This document shows positions 1-13,450 of a stretch of 64,000 bases of DNA, piece after piece. Each line of letters begins with the position of its first letter. Position 1 is the first letter of the stretch. The notes beneath the pieces were generated by a model. It did no database searches. It was given only the letters and a program-made list of their open reading frames with translations, and was not told where the DNA came from. The translations under genes and the position numbers were made by a program. Source of the DNA: Alternaria dauci (Eukaryota; Ascomycota; Dothideomycetes; Pleosporales; Pleosporaceae); assembly GCF_042100115.1 (NCBI RefSeq), contig NC_091275.1, forward strand, positions 2,976,001 through 3,040,000. The letters are read 5' to 3'.

Positions 1-327
1 GGTATATAGTTATAAGTCTCTTAAACTTCTTCTTTAAATATAATTAAGTTAAACACTATAAGGACTTAAGAGATATACTAGCTTTCTCGACCTTATAAAG
101 CCTTATATAATAGTATACTTTACTAATAAGTACTATAAACTTAGTAACTAAATTTATAAGGGTTATAACTAAGATCTATAAAGAGTATATCCCTAATTAC
201 TATATACTATACCTAGATAACGTCTATATTAAGGGGCTAAAGATAAGGTATTATAATAAGGAAGTAGAGCTAGGTATTTAAAAATTTATAGCTAAATACT
301 TTTTAAATATTAATAAGGTATTAGTAG
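1..327 (+). pseudogene. Gypsy family A, outer copy: reverse transcriptase fragment (left part)
   Basis: This stretch is collinear with 5540-5815 of the inner A copy and reads as the palm part of a Ty3/Gypsy reverse transcriptase. The YxDD box is at 210-224 and reads YLDNV here, the second Asp changed GAC to AAC, against YLDDV in the inner copy. The frame is broken by TAA/TAG codons. The element starts outside the window and is cut at 327 by the inner copy, then resumes at 14507. The last bases, GTAG (324-327), are repeated at 14507-14510 as the target duplication. Confidence 0.85.
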
Positions 328-541
328 TATAGTAGAGAAACTAGGGGAAGTATAAGTAGTTAAAAAACTATTAGGCTTAGGGATAGTGTAAGAAAAAGAG
401 GCCTTATAGAAACTAGCTAAATAGTGTTTAGCTACGAAATAATAACTATAAGATATATACTCCTTTTAATATTTCTATATCTATTTACTATATTAAGTAC
501 TTATTCCTAATAGAGAATTAGTAATAAAATACTCTACTATA
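328..541 (+). repeat. 5' LTR of family A inner copy
   Basis: This 214 bp repeat matches 14295-14506 and 25057-25268 over its full length. It begins TATAGTAGAG and ends CTCTACTATA, an inverted pair that becomes the canonical TG...CA ends if the RIP changes are undone. GTAG precedes it as target duplication. Confidence 0.88.
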
Positions 542-1589
542 TATAGTAACTAATTAAAACTTAAACCTTATAACCTTTTAACCTTAGGAAAGCTTTAAGC
601 GTTTACTAAGTATAAAATCTATTTAAAGACTTTATAAGACGCTCTATCTTAAAGTCTTAGATAGTAAGAGAAATTAGAATAGATATAGTATAGAATAAGT
701 AAGAAATAATAAGAGAATAGTAATAGTATATAGTAACCTAAAGAATATTTAGTAATAAAAAAGTATAAAGACTAAAGAATATAAATAAGTAGGGATATAG
801 AAAGACCCTTAAGAAGTAAGAAAGATATAATAGAGGTACTAAGTTACTAATAATACTAGGGTTATAACTAGAGTATAGCTACGCCGTATAAGGTAGTATA
901 TTATATAAAGAGTATAGGCTAAGATAATAATCCTTAAGATAGCTATATAGATAAAGAATATAATAGAGCGTATATAGATAGGCTAAATAATATATAGGGC
1001 TAAGAATAATAGTAATAACCCCTATAGAGTACTACTAATAAGGAAAAAACTAATAATAAATAATTAGATTAATAGACTAAAGATAGCTAACTAAGATAGT
1101 ATCTTAAGATATATAAAGAAGAGGGTAATTACCCTCTTACTAAAAGACTCTTAGATATATAAGTAACTAACTAGTTAAACCTAAGTACTACTTTATATAG
1201 TACTTATACTCTTTATTATAGCCCTTACTATACTTATTATATATATTACGTAGATAAGTAAGAACTAATAAGTAAGGAATAAGATAAGTAAAAGAACCTA
1301 ATCTATTACTAAGCTACTAGCTAGAAGCTAAAATATAGATTAATTTACTTCTACTACTAAAATAAAGAAACTAGAAGCCTTAGCTAATAGTATAATAATA
1401 CTAGTAGATTTACTAAGTGCACTAGTAGTAATACTAGGAAGCTCTATTTCCTTAGATATTCTACTAGTGTAGTCCCCTAATAATAAAATAATAAAGGTCC
1501 TTTAGATAATAGTAGCCTTACTCTAATAGCTAGGAAGCTAAGACCTAATAGTAGCTATATAACTCCCGCCGTATCTAGCTAAAATAGTT

Positions 1590-2270
1590 CTAGTCTTTAA
1601 TAGTACTAATATTACTACGTTCTTAGAATGCTTTAAAGATATATCTAAGTACTATAGGTTTAGTAATAAAGCTATAGTTAATAGGCTCTTAGCTTATTAT
1701 AAGTAGAAGTAGTAAACTATTATCTAAGCTTCTAATACCTATAATATAGCTTAGGTAAATAAGTCTTAAAAAGACTTTAGATAAGTGCTTAAGAAGTTAT
1801 TTAAGAGTAATAACTAGAGCTAGTAAGAAGTATAAGCTAAATACTTTAAATATTAGCTTCTTTAGTATTAAGTAAGGTCTAATCTAAATATTAAGGAATA
1901 TTTATAAGAGTTCTAAATCTATAGTAAACGTTATATTAAAGCTATAACTATTAATAAAGAATACTAAGGTTTCTATCTAGTTAAGGGATTACTACTTAGA
2001 TAAGTAACTAAAGTACTTAAGAGATTTAGCCTTAGAACTAATAGCCCTTAGGAGTTTAGCTATAAGAAAATTAGTAACTACTTAACTACTTACCTTAAAG
2101 TAGAAGAGGAAGCGTATATACTTAACTTATTAAAAGTAATTAAAGAAATTACCCCTAAGGTAGAGTTTACCCTACCTAAGTTAATAGCTATTTAGTATAT
2201 ACTTATAGTAAGCTATAACCTACTTAATATCCTTATATAAATTTTCTAAGCCCCAAAATTATCTATCTTA
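1590..2270 (+). pseudogene. Degraded gag (capsid) of family A inner copy
   Basis: Reading the plus strand and taking in-frame TAA/TAG as mutated Gln or Trp codons gives a continuous, hydrophilic, capsid-like stretch. It includes a motif of the type FLECFKDISKYYRFSN followed by helices rich in Lys, Leu and Tyr. The position, just after the 5' LTR and before protease and RT, fits gag. The exact ends cannot be set because start and stop codons are destroyed. The call rests on position and general character, not on a diagnostic motif. Confidence 0.55.
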
Positions 2271-3929
2271 ATTAGGGAAGATAATTAGTACTATTAACTA
2301 ACTTAGTTACCCCCTAGAAAGGCCCTTACTAATATAGAAGTAGATAAGTTAGTTAATAAAATACTAAACCTAAGAATTAATTAGGCTAGCCTAGAACTTA
2401 AACCTTAGAAGCTATAATAAATATCTTAGGAAATAGAGCTTATAAGTAACTTAGGTATTTATATAGAAGTAGAATATAGAGTTAATAATATAATAAGCTA
2501 GAATCTCTTAATAAATAGTTAGGAACTTAAAAAGCTATAGCTAAAGGGTTAGTACTAATCCTACTAGTATAGTAGGTATTAATAGAAGGGTTATTAGACT
2601 TATAATAACTAATTATATACTACTAATACCTAAGGCTACTAGAACTATAACTCTTAGTATAAATAGGGTAAAAACTAAGTATAGTTTTTTAATATAGCTA
2701 TAAACTACTAAGTATATAATAAACCTAGTTACTATAAGAATAATTACCCTATACTATATATATTTATAAATAAAGGTTAGGTTTACCTTAATAAGTAATC
2801 TATACTCTAGTAAGGTATAGAAGAAAACTTATAAGGTAGAGTACTTAATCTTAGCTAATAGCTCTAGGCTAAGAATCTTTTAGTTTAGATTAAGAGGAAG
2901 TAGCTTAAATAAGATATTAACCTACTAACTATTATAGTACTATTTAAGGAAAAAACCCTTATAATAATAGTAGAAAATAATACTATTTTAGTATAGCTAA
3001 TCCCTAATTCTACTAGAAGCCTTTAAGAAGATAAAGTAAACTAATACTAAAAATTATCTAGTATTTTTACTAAAGATAAGTTAGACTTTAGGCTATAGTT
3101 AATAACTCTTAGTAAATATAATAATAATATAGTTATTTCTACTATAATAATATATATAATAGTAGAATAGAAATCTTACTCTAGCTATAATAAGTCTAAA
3201 GTATAAAAACTAATATAGAAAGTAATCTTATAAAGACTAAGTAATAAGTATATTCTATACCTAAAAGGTTATAAGAGCTAATCTAAATACCTTTTAAGTA
3301 ATAGGAATATTAATAAGGATAGGATAGTATAGTTTAAAGAAACTAATAACGTAATAAACTAAGATACTAATATTAATAACTATTAGAAAGAGGTAGTAGA
3401 TAGTAAAAGAGATAATAATAACTAGTAACTATAAAAGAAGAAGATTATAGATAAGTTAGAGCCTAATACGTAATTAGTTATTAAGAGTATCCTAAATATA
3501 ATAATACCTCTCTAAATTAGTACCCTTCTAGGTAATATACTAGAGGTATATAAAAGCCTATTTAATATAAGCTATATATTAGAGGAGCTAGACCTATTTA
3601 AAATTAACTTAATAGTTAATAAAGATTATTTAATATAAGACCTACCTAAGCGCTATTTAGGAGGTAATATTAATATACTCTACTTAGTAAATACTCTCCC
3701 TAACTACGTCTTAGTAGAATCTTAGGAAGGCTAGGTTATTAACTACTAAGGTATTAAAGTAGAACACTAGATAGACCTAAAGATTAACTATATTTAAAAA
3801 AATATTATTACTAGTACTAAGCCTAATAATATAGAAGAGGATAACTATAACTATCTAAGAGATAATTAGAGGCTATATAATAGGGTAATAGGTATTAAAT
3901 ACCTCTAATAAGACTACCTAAAAGTACTA

Positions 3930-4280
3930 ATTAATATCTAAGGTAATTTATTTCTTATACTACTTAATTTAGGAGTAAAGCTTAATATAATTAAGGGAGA
4001 ATTAGCTAAGAAAGCTATACTACTAATAACCTTACTCCTAGGAAGTATAAGGGCTGCTTAGATAGTTACTACTAATAATAGTATAGTAAACTTTATAAAA
4101 ATTATCTAAGGAGTCCTTATTATTATAAGATAAGTTAAAGTTTAAATAAACTTCTTTATAGTAGAAACCTATACTAATCTAATTATATTAGGTAATCTAT
4201 TTCTAATATATACTTAGGTAAGGATTAAGTATATAACTAATAAGCTAATATACTATTATATCTTTAGTATTAATAGCTAA
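3930..4280 (+). pseudogene. Degraded retropepsin-like protease of family A inner copy
   Basis: The plus strand reads NLFLILLNLGVKLNIIKGE near 3945-4000, which corresponds to the hydrophobic strand plus D-S/T-G active-site loop of retroviral aspartic proteases, the catalytic Asp codon having become Asn (GAC to AAC is a RIP change). About 50 residues later comes a second strand ending in NLIILGNLFL, like the ILGxxWL-type motif before the C-terminal part of Gypsy proteases. It lies between gag and reverse transcriptase, as expected. Confidence 0.6.
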
Positions 4281-5319
4281 TATAATACTAGGTTTATATA
4301 TACTAAGAGTAATTAACTATCTAAACCTAACCTTTATACTAAACCTATCTTAGGAAAAGGAATAGAAGTATAGAGACTAGTACTCTACTCTATTAACCTA
4401 CTAAAAGGCTAGAAGGTAAAGTAGTATTTAGTATAGTAGAGGTAATAGAAGTAAGAATAGACTTAGAAGAAGAACTAAAGGGTATTTAACTAAGGATAAA
4501 ATTTATAAATAAGTAAAAGAAATTAAAAAGTAAGTAAGAGAGGAAGAAATAGTAATATTACTTTTTATAGGAAAATAGTAACTTTATAGGTAAAGGTATT
4601 AATAGTAGTATTATTATAAGAGATAAAGAAGGACTTTATATTATTATAATAGAAGGTTATAAATAGCTATTAGACTAAGTACTAGAAGAAGTATTATAAT
4701 AAGTATATAAGGAAAATACTACTAAAGATATAGAGGATATATTTTAGTAATAAAGCTTTATAAAAGTAGATAAGAGTAAGCTAATACTTATTAAGGTTAT
4801 AATAGTAGGTCCTATACCTCCTAGTTAGGCTAATACTATATTTAGGCTAAATAATATTTAGATTAATAGAGTATATAAGTAAAAGGGGGTTAAGGTTAAA
4901 CCTATTAATAACTTAGGCTAACTAGTATATAATATTAAAGGAAGACTTAATTAGAAAGAAAGGGTAGCTATAAAATAAGTACTAAATAATAATAGTAATA
5001 TAGCTCCCTTTTACTAGTACTTTAAGCCTTACTATATACTATTCCTAAGAGGTACCTATATTACGCCTAAATATATTTTAGAGATAAAAATATCCCTAGA
5101 ACTCTAGCTAAAGGAAAGGGAAATACTTCTAGAAGTCCTCTACTAAAGAGAGCTAGTACTAGCTTAGGACTTCTATAAATCTAAATAAGTTAGTAGAGAT
5201 ATTATCCCCTTAGTTATTATTAATATAATACTATACTAAGCTTAGAGGGTAAATTAGTTCCTAGTCTTATAAAAGCTCTATTAGGTAGTTATTAAAATAA
5301 TTTAAGATTATATTAATAG

Positions 5320-6600
5320 GGGTACACTAGAGCTTTATAAAAGCTAAAACTATAATCTTTAGTTCTTAGTAGTAAAGAAAGATAAAGGCTATTAGTTTAT
5401 TAATAATATTTAGAAACTTAATAAATTTATAATAAAAGATACTAACTTACTTCCTAATCTTAATAATTTTTTAGAATAGTTTAATAGGTATATATTTATA
5501 ATTATCTTATAATTCTTATATAGATATAAAAAAATTAAACTCTATAAGGACTTAAGAGATATAATAGCTTTCTCTACCCTACTAGGCCTTATATAATAGT
5601 ATACTTTACTAATAAGAACTATAAACTTAGTAGCTAAGTTTATAAGGGTTATAACTAAGATCTATAGAGAGTTTATCCCTAATTACTATATACTATACCT
5701 AGACGACGTCTATATTAAGGGGCTAAAGATAAGGTATAATAATAAGGAAGTAGAGCTAGGTATTTAAAAATTTATAGCTAAATACCTTTTAAATATTAAT
5801 AAGGTATTAGTAGATATTAAATATACTAGAGCTACTATATCTAGGTATAAATTAGATTTCTACTACCCCTCTATAATAGTAGTTAGATACTATATTAATA
5901 AGAAGGGATATTACTTAGATAAGAAGAAAGTAGAAAAGATTACTAACTAGCCTAAATACTATAATACTAAAGAAGTCTATATATTTATTAGTATATATAT
6001 CTATTATAGAGTATAGGTACTTAGCTTTACTATTATAGTAGCTCCTCTCTTTAAGCTACTACGTAAAAACACACCCTTTAAGTAGACTAATAAAGAGAAG
6101 TAAGCTATAAAGTACTTTAAAAAGGCGCTTACTTCCGCCCCTATATTAGTATCTATTAACTATAGTAAACCCTTATAATAAATTATCCTTATAGTTAATA
6201 GAAGTAAGAAAGGTTAGGGTATAGTTATTATATAGGTTAGTCTAAATAGCTATTAGTACCTAATCTAATTTAAAAGTAGAGTTTAGTTAATAATAGAGTA
6301 AAACTAGGACTCTAGTAAATATAAGTATAAGGCGCTACTACTTACCTTAAAGAAGTTTTAATTATATATCTATAAGGTATAATTTATAGTAGAAACTAAT
6401 ATAAAAATACTTATTATATAGCTATAACGTAGTACTACTAACTTACTAAGAGCCCTAATTATATAATAGCTAGCCCTCCTTAATATATAGGACTTTAATA
6501 TTATCTATATTATAGGTAAGAAAAACGTCGTAGCTAATATACTATTAAGAAGACTAGAGCTAAGAGGCTAGGAACTACTAGAAGAGCTAGAAGAGGATAT
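5320..6600 (+). pseudogene. Degraded reverse transcriptase and RNase H of family A inner copy
   Basis: The YxDD catalytic box is intact as YLDDV at 5696-5710, followed by the thumb and connection region with a frame interrupted only by TAA/TAG at positions expected for Trp and Gln. Near 6060-6190 the typical Gypsy RT/RNase H linker is readable: a Lys-rich KEK-AIKYFKKALTSAPIL type motif followed by the RNase H start. RNase H ends near 6540 with a motif like IIGKKNVVANILLRR, the usual ...GKxNxxADxLSRR ending with its Asp changed. Domain order and similarity to fungal Gypsy polymerases are from family knowledge. Confidence 0.82.
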
Positions 6601-6689
6601 AGAAGACTTTATTAATATATACCTAAATATAGTTTAGCTTACCTTTAAGGAAGTACTAGTACTCTAGTATAGTATCTATAACGCGGACC

Positions 6690-8060
6690 TTTTATTTAAT
6701 AAATAACTATTAGTAGAAGGTTATAATAAGAAGTTATAAGCTATTATAGCTTAGCTCTTATTCTATAAGCGCCTAGAATACCTCTCCTTAGCTAAGTTCT
6801 ATAAGTTTAAGAAAAAGGCTCTTTAAATAATAGTTAAAGAGTACTATCTATTTATAATACTTATAGGTAGAAGACCTTTACGTAGAGTTATAGATAACTT
6901 AAAAGATTAGCTAAGGATTATTTAGTTACTCTATAATAAGTCTAGCTATAAAGGTAAGGAAGGGATATAGAGGAAAGTATAGGTAAGATACTACTAGAAA
7001 AGATAATATAAGTAAGTTAAGAAGTATATCTAATCCTATAATAAGTATTAATTATATATATTAGTAATAGTATAAGAGGAGTTATAGCTAATAGAGCTAC
7101 CTAATATCCTATTTAGATAGATTACTATTATTATTATATATATACTACCTAAGCGTAATAGTAAGAAGTTCCTAGTAGTAGTACGTAATTATATCTTATA
7201 ATAGGTAGAAACTAAAGTTCTAGCTAAGAATAACTTAAAAGGTGTACTAAAGTTCCTTTAGTATAACGTCTTCTACTAATAGGGATTACTACTTAATATA
7301 TTATAAGATAGTAGCCTAAAGAATAAGGGACTTATTAAGGCTCTCTTAAGCTAATAAAGGATTAATAAAGTTACCTCTAGTATATACTACCTCTAAGGTT
7401 AAGGTCTAATTTAATAGGGTTATACTCCTATAGTAGCTACCCTAAAGAAGCTTCTAGGGAACTAGGTAGATAACCTACCTAATATCCTTTAGGTAAATAA
7501 AATAACTATAAAGTATACTATAAATAAAACTCTAACGTTCTTAGTATCTAGTTAATAATATATACTCCTAACTAAGCTATTAATACCTATATAGTAGATA
7601 CTACTATAGGAAGAAGTTTATAATATAGTAACACTTATTACTATAAGAGCTAAGTAATTTAATAGAAGAGATAAGTAATTCTAAGAAACTATTAATTAGA
7701 CTATCTAATTACGCTATAAGAATAAAAACTATTTTAATAACTCTAAGGTACTTAGGTCTAAGTACTTTTTAATTAGTAACTTAGTACTACTATAAGACTT
7801 ATTCTATAATAGTAATAGATTAATACTTATAAAGTTTCTTCTTAAGTAGAAAGGTTTATTTTATATTAAGAATACTAGTAAAAAAGGATAGTACTAACTA
7901 GAAGAATTAGATAGTACTAAATTCTATAGTTATATACCTAGTAATTAGCTAAAGATCTTTTACTAATATATAATTATTAATTTAAAAGAAATTAACTCTT
8001 AACTTTATACTTAATAAGAATAGACTATAGATAATTAAGCTAACGTAGGTAGTAATTTAT
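6690..8060 (+). pseudogene. Degraded integrase of family A inner copy with GPY/F-like end
   Basis: After RNase H the frame continues through a zinc-binding-like segment near 6870-7060 and the integrase core near 7080-7560. At 7840-7980 the reading YIKNTSKKGQYQLEELDS followed by IPSNQLKIFYQ matches the GPY/F module at the C-terminus of Gypsy integrases (Gly-x-Tyr-x-Leu-x-x-x-x-Gly-Thr, then Asn-x-Leu-Lys-x-Phe). Catalytic Asp and Glu codons cannot be assigned safely because of RIP. The order RT, RNase H, integrase places the element in Ty3/Gypsy, not Copia. Confidence 0.72.
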
Positions 8061-8599
8061 CTAGTAATAAGGATAATCTTAAAACTAAGAAACTATAGTA
8101 TAGATAGGATATTCTAGAATTAAGTAATAAACTAGCTACTAGTCAGAGACGTAGTTCTCGTTTACGCTAACTCTAGGAAATCTAAGACGTTAATTAATAA
8201 GAATATAAAGATCTTATAAGGATAGAATCTAAACTAAGCTATATAATAGTAGTTATACTATAATAGAAGCTAGGGTTTAACCTAAATAACTATTAGGCGT
8301 TCTTATCTAGTTATAAAATAGCTATTAAATACTAGTCCTCTAGGTTTAAGAAGACTAACTACTACTAAAGTAAGAAAGTAGTAATAATACTATTATTAAA
8401 CTATTACTATTATATAGAAGAATAGTAGGGAGGAGGAGAAGATAGTAATAGAAGCTTACTAAGAAACCCTTAGACTAAGTTTAAGTATACCCCTTAAAGT
8501 ATAGAAAAGAGAATTAAGAGGAGATTTTATATTTATTATAATTGGTTATAGTACTATCTAGAATAAGACTAATACTAGTAATAGTAAATTAACTACGCC

Positions 8600-10450
8600 T
8601 AGCCTTCTTAGATAGTAAAGGCTTATTAGACTCCTTACTCTTACTAGGAATATAATAATAAATATCCTTAGAATTATTATTATTAAAAATATTACTATTA
8701 GTATAAAACCTTAACTTCTTAGAAGCCTTAATAGTTAGCTTATAAGTTAAGCGCTAAACTAAATAACTCTTAGAAGAAGTCTTAGGTACTAGAATAGAAA
8801 ACTTCTTATATAGGGCCTACTTCTTTATTAGTAATAGTATTACTAGAGCTTAGGAGGTAATATACTTATAAGGAGAAAGTATCTTATAGCTAGCCTTAAC
8901 TAGTAACTTAGATAATAAGGAAGTCTTACTAGTATTTAGCTTATTAATCTAGTACTAAAGATCCTTTACTTAGAGGTCCTTCTATTAATTACTTATAAGC
9001 TTAATATTAAGGTTAAGATAACTAATACACTTCTTAGGATTAAACTTAGTATTATTAAGATTAGTATCTTTAGCTATTAAAGTTACTTAGGCTATACTCC
9101 CCTTATAGTATAACTTAAGAGTGTTTAGAGGCTTAGTAGTAAAATTAGTAGGGTAGGTAGTATAAGGGAAGAGCGAAGGTAATATATAGGATAGGGAGGG
9201 TATAGAGATAGTAGATATAGAGGATATATTACTATATATATAAGAATAACCTAATATATATAGAGTTAGTAATTATTATATAGAATAGTAGAAGAGGGTA
9301 TCTAAGAGGGAATTAAGTACTTATAAGTTATAGAATAAGACGCCTTAGCGCCTAAGGTATAGTAGTTTATATAAGTCCTATTTAGAAATAAGAAGTTATT
9401 AATAATAGAGGTAGTATAAGTACTAAAGGGTTTAGACTTTAACCCCTTCTTATAATTACTATATATCTCTATAATACTACTAAACTTAGAGTTAGCGCTA
9501 TAAGTATTAGTATAAGTATAGATAGTCTTTAGATACTAATAGATTAGAGCTACTAGGTAGGGCTTAAAGATATAGTACTTCTAACTACTAAATAACTAGA
9601 AGAACTTACTAATAGTAATACTATCTATAATAAAGAGCTAAAGGCCTATTAGGTAAGTAGAAAGAGTAATATTATTAAGAGAAGGAAGAAAAGTAGTATA
9701 AAGGATAGGACTAAGAAAATAACTAGTAAGGTAGAGTAACTAGAAGTACTTAAGGAGGCCTATTAACTATACTAGAGTAATCTCTTTATTAGAGTTATTC
9801 TTAACTATAGTATTAGAATATTAGAATAATATTTAGGTAGACCTAGAAAGGAAGGTTTAACTTACTAAACTCTATAGTAATAGATATAAAGGAACGTAAT
9901 AGAGGAGGTACCTAAAGCTTAGTAACCTAATCCCTAATAAGACTAAGGATAAATCTTAAGTAGTAAGTATTAATAATAGTAGAAGGTATAGTCTAAATAA
10001 TATTTACTAAGTTAGTAGGTATAGAGGTAGAATTATAAGTATCTTTATTATTATCTTACTTAAAGAGCTAAGTAATAGTAGCCTAATTAGTAGCACTTAC
10101 CTATTCTTACCTTAAGATAGTACTAGTAATAATTAAGGAAGGCTTTATATAGTAGTAGTAAAATAGGTAAAGTAAAGGGGAATCTAAGATATTATAGTCT
10201 ATTACTAAAGTATTCTTAGGTAGTAGTAGAGGAGACTAGTTATCTATATTAAAGTCTAAATCTATAATATCCTAGTTAGTAATCTTATAGCTATTATCCT
10301 CTTAGCCTTATAGAGTATTATTTAGATCTTAAGCGGGCGAAGCGGAATAATACGTAGAGGAATATAGATAAGAATTAAACTTACTATTAAAGCTTAATAC
10401 TAAAGCCTTCTTAGTTATAATAATATTAGTAGCTAGAACTAAGGATAAGG
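8600..10450 (-). pseudogene. Antisense coding-like stretch 1 of family A, unrecognised
   Basis: Between the end of integrase and the 3' LTR, the minus strand gives a coding-like frame beginning near 10450 with a sequence of the type ATNIIITKKALVLSFNSK and running to about 8600. It is related to the second stretch at 11690-13450, at a constant shift of about 2980-3000 bases, for example 8725 against 11702 and 10040 against 13040. I do not recognise a protein family in it. It is also present at 18425-20460 in the outer copy of A, so it belongs to the element and is not a private insertion. Stops are TAA/TAG only. Confidence 0.45.
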
Positions 10451-11689
10451 AAAGGAAAAGTAGTATAAGGCGGGAATTAACGCGCGACTAAATACTAAGC
10501 GCGCTGTAACCTATAGTAGTAGTAGGTTAAGTAGGTAAGGTATTATTATAAAGAGGAGTAAATATTATTATAAAGTATATATAGATAGTAAGGATATAAA
10601 AAAAGAGGTAGAGAATAGAGAGTAAAGTAAGTTTAAAGTAGTAAAGAAGAGTAGAAAGAAGAGATAAGGGTAGTAAGGAATAGATAGGCTAGTATTATTA
10701 TTATAGAAAAAGACTCTAACTATTTACTATCTAAAGGCCTATTATAACTAAGGTAAAAGACCTACTTTTAAGGTAAGAGATAGTATAATACTAAAGTAAT
10801 AGTAGGGTATATTATAAGAAATAAGTAAGTCTAAAAATATACTTTAGATATAAGAAATAACCTAAACTATATAGTATAAGGAACTAGGAATATATACTAA
10901 AATATAATTTAAGGCTAAAGAGTACTTAACCTAAATAAGAGATAAACCTAACTAGATAGTTAGTAGAACCTAACTACCTAAGGGAGAACTATATCTAATT
11001 ACCTTAGATATAACTTAAAAAAGATAGGATATCTAGAGAACTCTACTAGAACGCACCTAGAATAGAAAGAAATAAATCTAGAGTTCTAAGAACTACCCTA
11101 AGAAGTCTAAGAACTAGAATTAAGAAAGATAGAACTATAGCTTAGGAATAAATATCTATTAAGTAGCTATTACTAATCTCTAAGGTTAAAAACCTATTAT
11201 AAATATAAGAAATACTTAGTCTTTTAGTCTACTTTATTTTCTAAATACTCTTTAGAAACTAGGTTTTAAAGAAGAAAGGACCTTTAATTTCTTAAGTAAG
11301 GGAGGGAGTAGTATAAATACTTTATAAAGAAAGAAGATTAGAAGTAATACTAATATCTTTAAAAGGAATAAGAAGTAAAATAAGATAGTTAAATATAGAT
11401 TTCTATAAGAACTATAGCTAAAAGCCTATTAGGATAGTAGTAATATAACTAGCTAACTACTTACTACTAAAACCTAGAGAAGTATATAATAAAGACTAGA
11501 AACTAGTACTATTACTACTAAACTTAGTAATAGAGGTATCCTTAACTATAGTAATAAGCTTAATAATAGGAACCTTAGGCTAAAGAGTAGAATTAATTAA
11601 CTCTATATAATAATAAAGACTACTAATATTAATAGGATATTAGCTACTAAGAAGATACTTATAAGGAGAGGCCTTTTTATACTTTTTAA

Positions 11690-13450
11690 CCTACTCCTTT
11701 AGAGCCTTAATAGTTAGCTTATAAAGAGAGCGCTAAACTAAATAAGCTTTAGAAGAAGCTAGAGGAGCTAGAGTAAAAGACTTCTTATAAGGAGCCTTCT
11801 TCTTTATTAGTAATAGTATTACTAGCTTTTAAGTAATAGTATACTTAAGAGGAGTAGGTATCTTATAAGTAGCCTTCTTAGGTAGCTTAGATAAAGTAAT
11901 AACTTAGTTATTACTTAACTCCTTAGCTAAAGGTAGCTTAGTAAGAGCTAAATCCTTAGAGATAATACTATTAGTATCTAAGCTAAGCTTAGGCTTAAAG
12001 TTACTAGCTTTACTTTTATTTAACTAGCTTAAATAAAGACTATAGCTAGTAGTAAACTTCTTACTAACTTAGCTAAAGGAAGAGTAAGTAAATAGGGGTT
12101 TCTTAGTAGGTATTATAGCCTTACTAGTGCTAGTATAAATAAGGAGAAGTAAAGTAGGAGTATTAAGGATATTAGAGGAAAGGATAGGGGAGAGTTAACT
12201 AATATAAGTAATACTATAATAAATAGGAATATTACTTAGAAAAAAGTTTAAATTAGTAAAATATATAAAGAAGAAAAGAAGAGGCTATCTAAAAGATAAT
12301 TAAGTATTTATAGTAGAAAGAATAGGTATCTAAGGCGCTACTATAAATATAATTAATATAAATACTATTCTTATATAGCTTACTATTAATATATATAATA
12401 ATATAAATACTATAGACTTTAGTATAATAGTTAGAGTTATAGTAGCTATACGTATAACTAATATTATTAGAGTTATTAATACTACTAATTATAATAGCGC
12501 CCTAATAAACGCTTAGTATTAAAGTCTTAATATTAGAATTAATAATAGTATACTTTATAGAGCTAGATAAGTAGAAGTATACGCTAATAGTCCTAAACTT
12601 AGGAAGAAGATTAAGTAACCTCTTAGAGTTAACCTAAAAGTCTAAAAACTTATTATTAAGGTAAATTATAAATACTAAAAGTAAAGGTCTAAGGGTAAAA
12701 CTAGTATACTTAAGTCTCTAGAAGTAGAGCTAAAGGGATCTAATCTAATTATAAGAGAGGACTTTATTAGTATTATTAATAACTATATAAGGTAGGATAT
12801 TAGAAGGATATTTAGAAGGATAATAAATAGAATTTAAAACTTATAGTACTCTATAACCTTATTATAACTAGAATTAGAAGAAGGATAGGTAAAGAGCTTA
12901 AGATTAATAAAACCCTTACTACTAGGAACTACTCTCTTTAAAGGAGAGATAGGTTTAGCTTTACTAGTATTAGGCTAGATAAGAGAAGGTGTAGCCTAAA
13001 GGATATTTACTAAGTTTATAGGTATAAGGGTAGAATTATAGGTATCTTTATTATTATCTTACTTAAAGAGCTAAGTAATAGTAGCCTAATTAGCTACGCT
13101 TACTTATTCTTACCTTAAGATAGCCTTAGTAATAATTAAGGAAAGCTTTATATAGTAGTAGTAGGATAGGTAAAGGGAGGGAGAATCTAGAATATTATAG
13201 TCTATTACTAAAGCGTTCTTAGGTAGTATAGGTAGACCCCTAGATATTATAAAGATAGGATCCTAAATATTCTAGTTAAAGACTAAGTAATTAGAGTCTT
13301 ACTCTCCTTAAGATTAGTTATTAAGATCTTAAATAAATAAAGCTAAGTAATATAGTAGAGAATTAGAAATAGAATTAGACTTACTATTAGAGCCTAATAC
13401 TAAAGCCCTCTTAGTTATAATAGTATCCTTAGTAATAGCTAGTAGAGGTA
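11690..13450 (-). pseudogene. Antisense coding-like stretch 2 of family A, paralogue of stretch 1
   Basis: The minus-strand reading starts near 13450 with a sequence of the type IIITKRALVLGSNSKSNS, close to the start of stretch 1. It continues with segments such as NNKDTYNST that are shared with the first copy. A longer middle part (about 12330-12960) is specific to this copy and is rich in Ser, Asn and Lys. Both stretches lie in tandem on the strand opposite to gag and pol. No domain is recognised. Homologous sequence occurs at 21700-22850 and 23605-24190 in the outer A copy, split by element D2. Confidence 0.45.
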
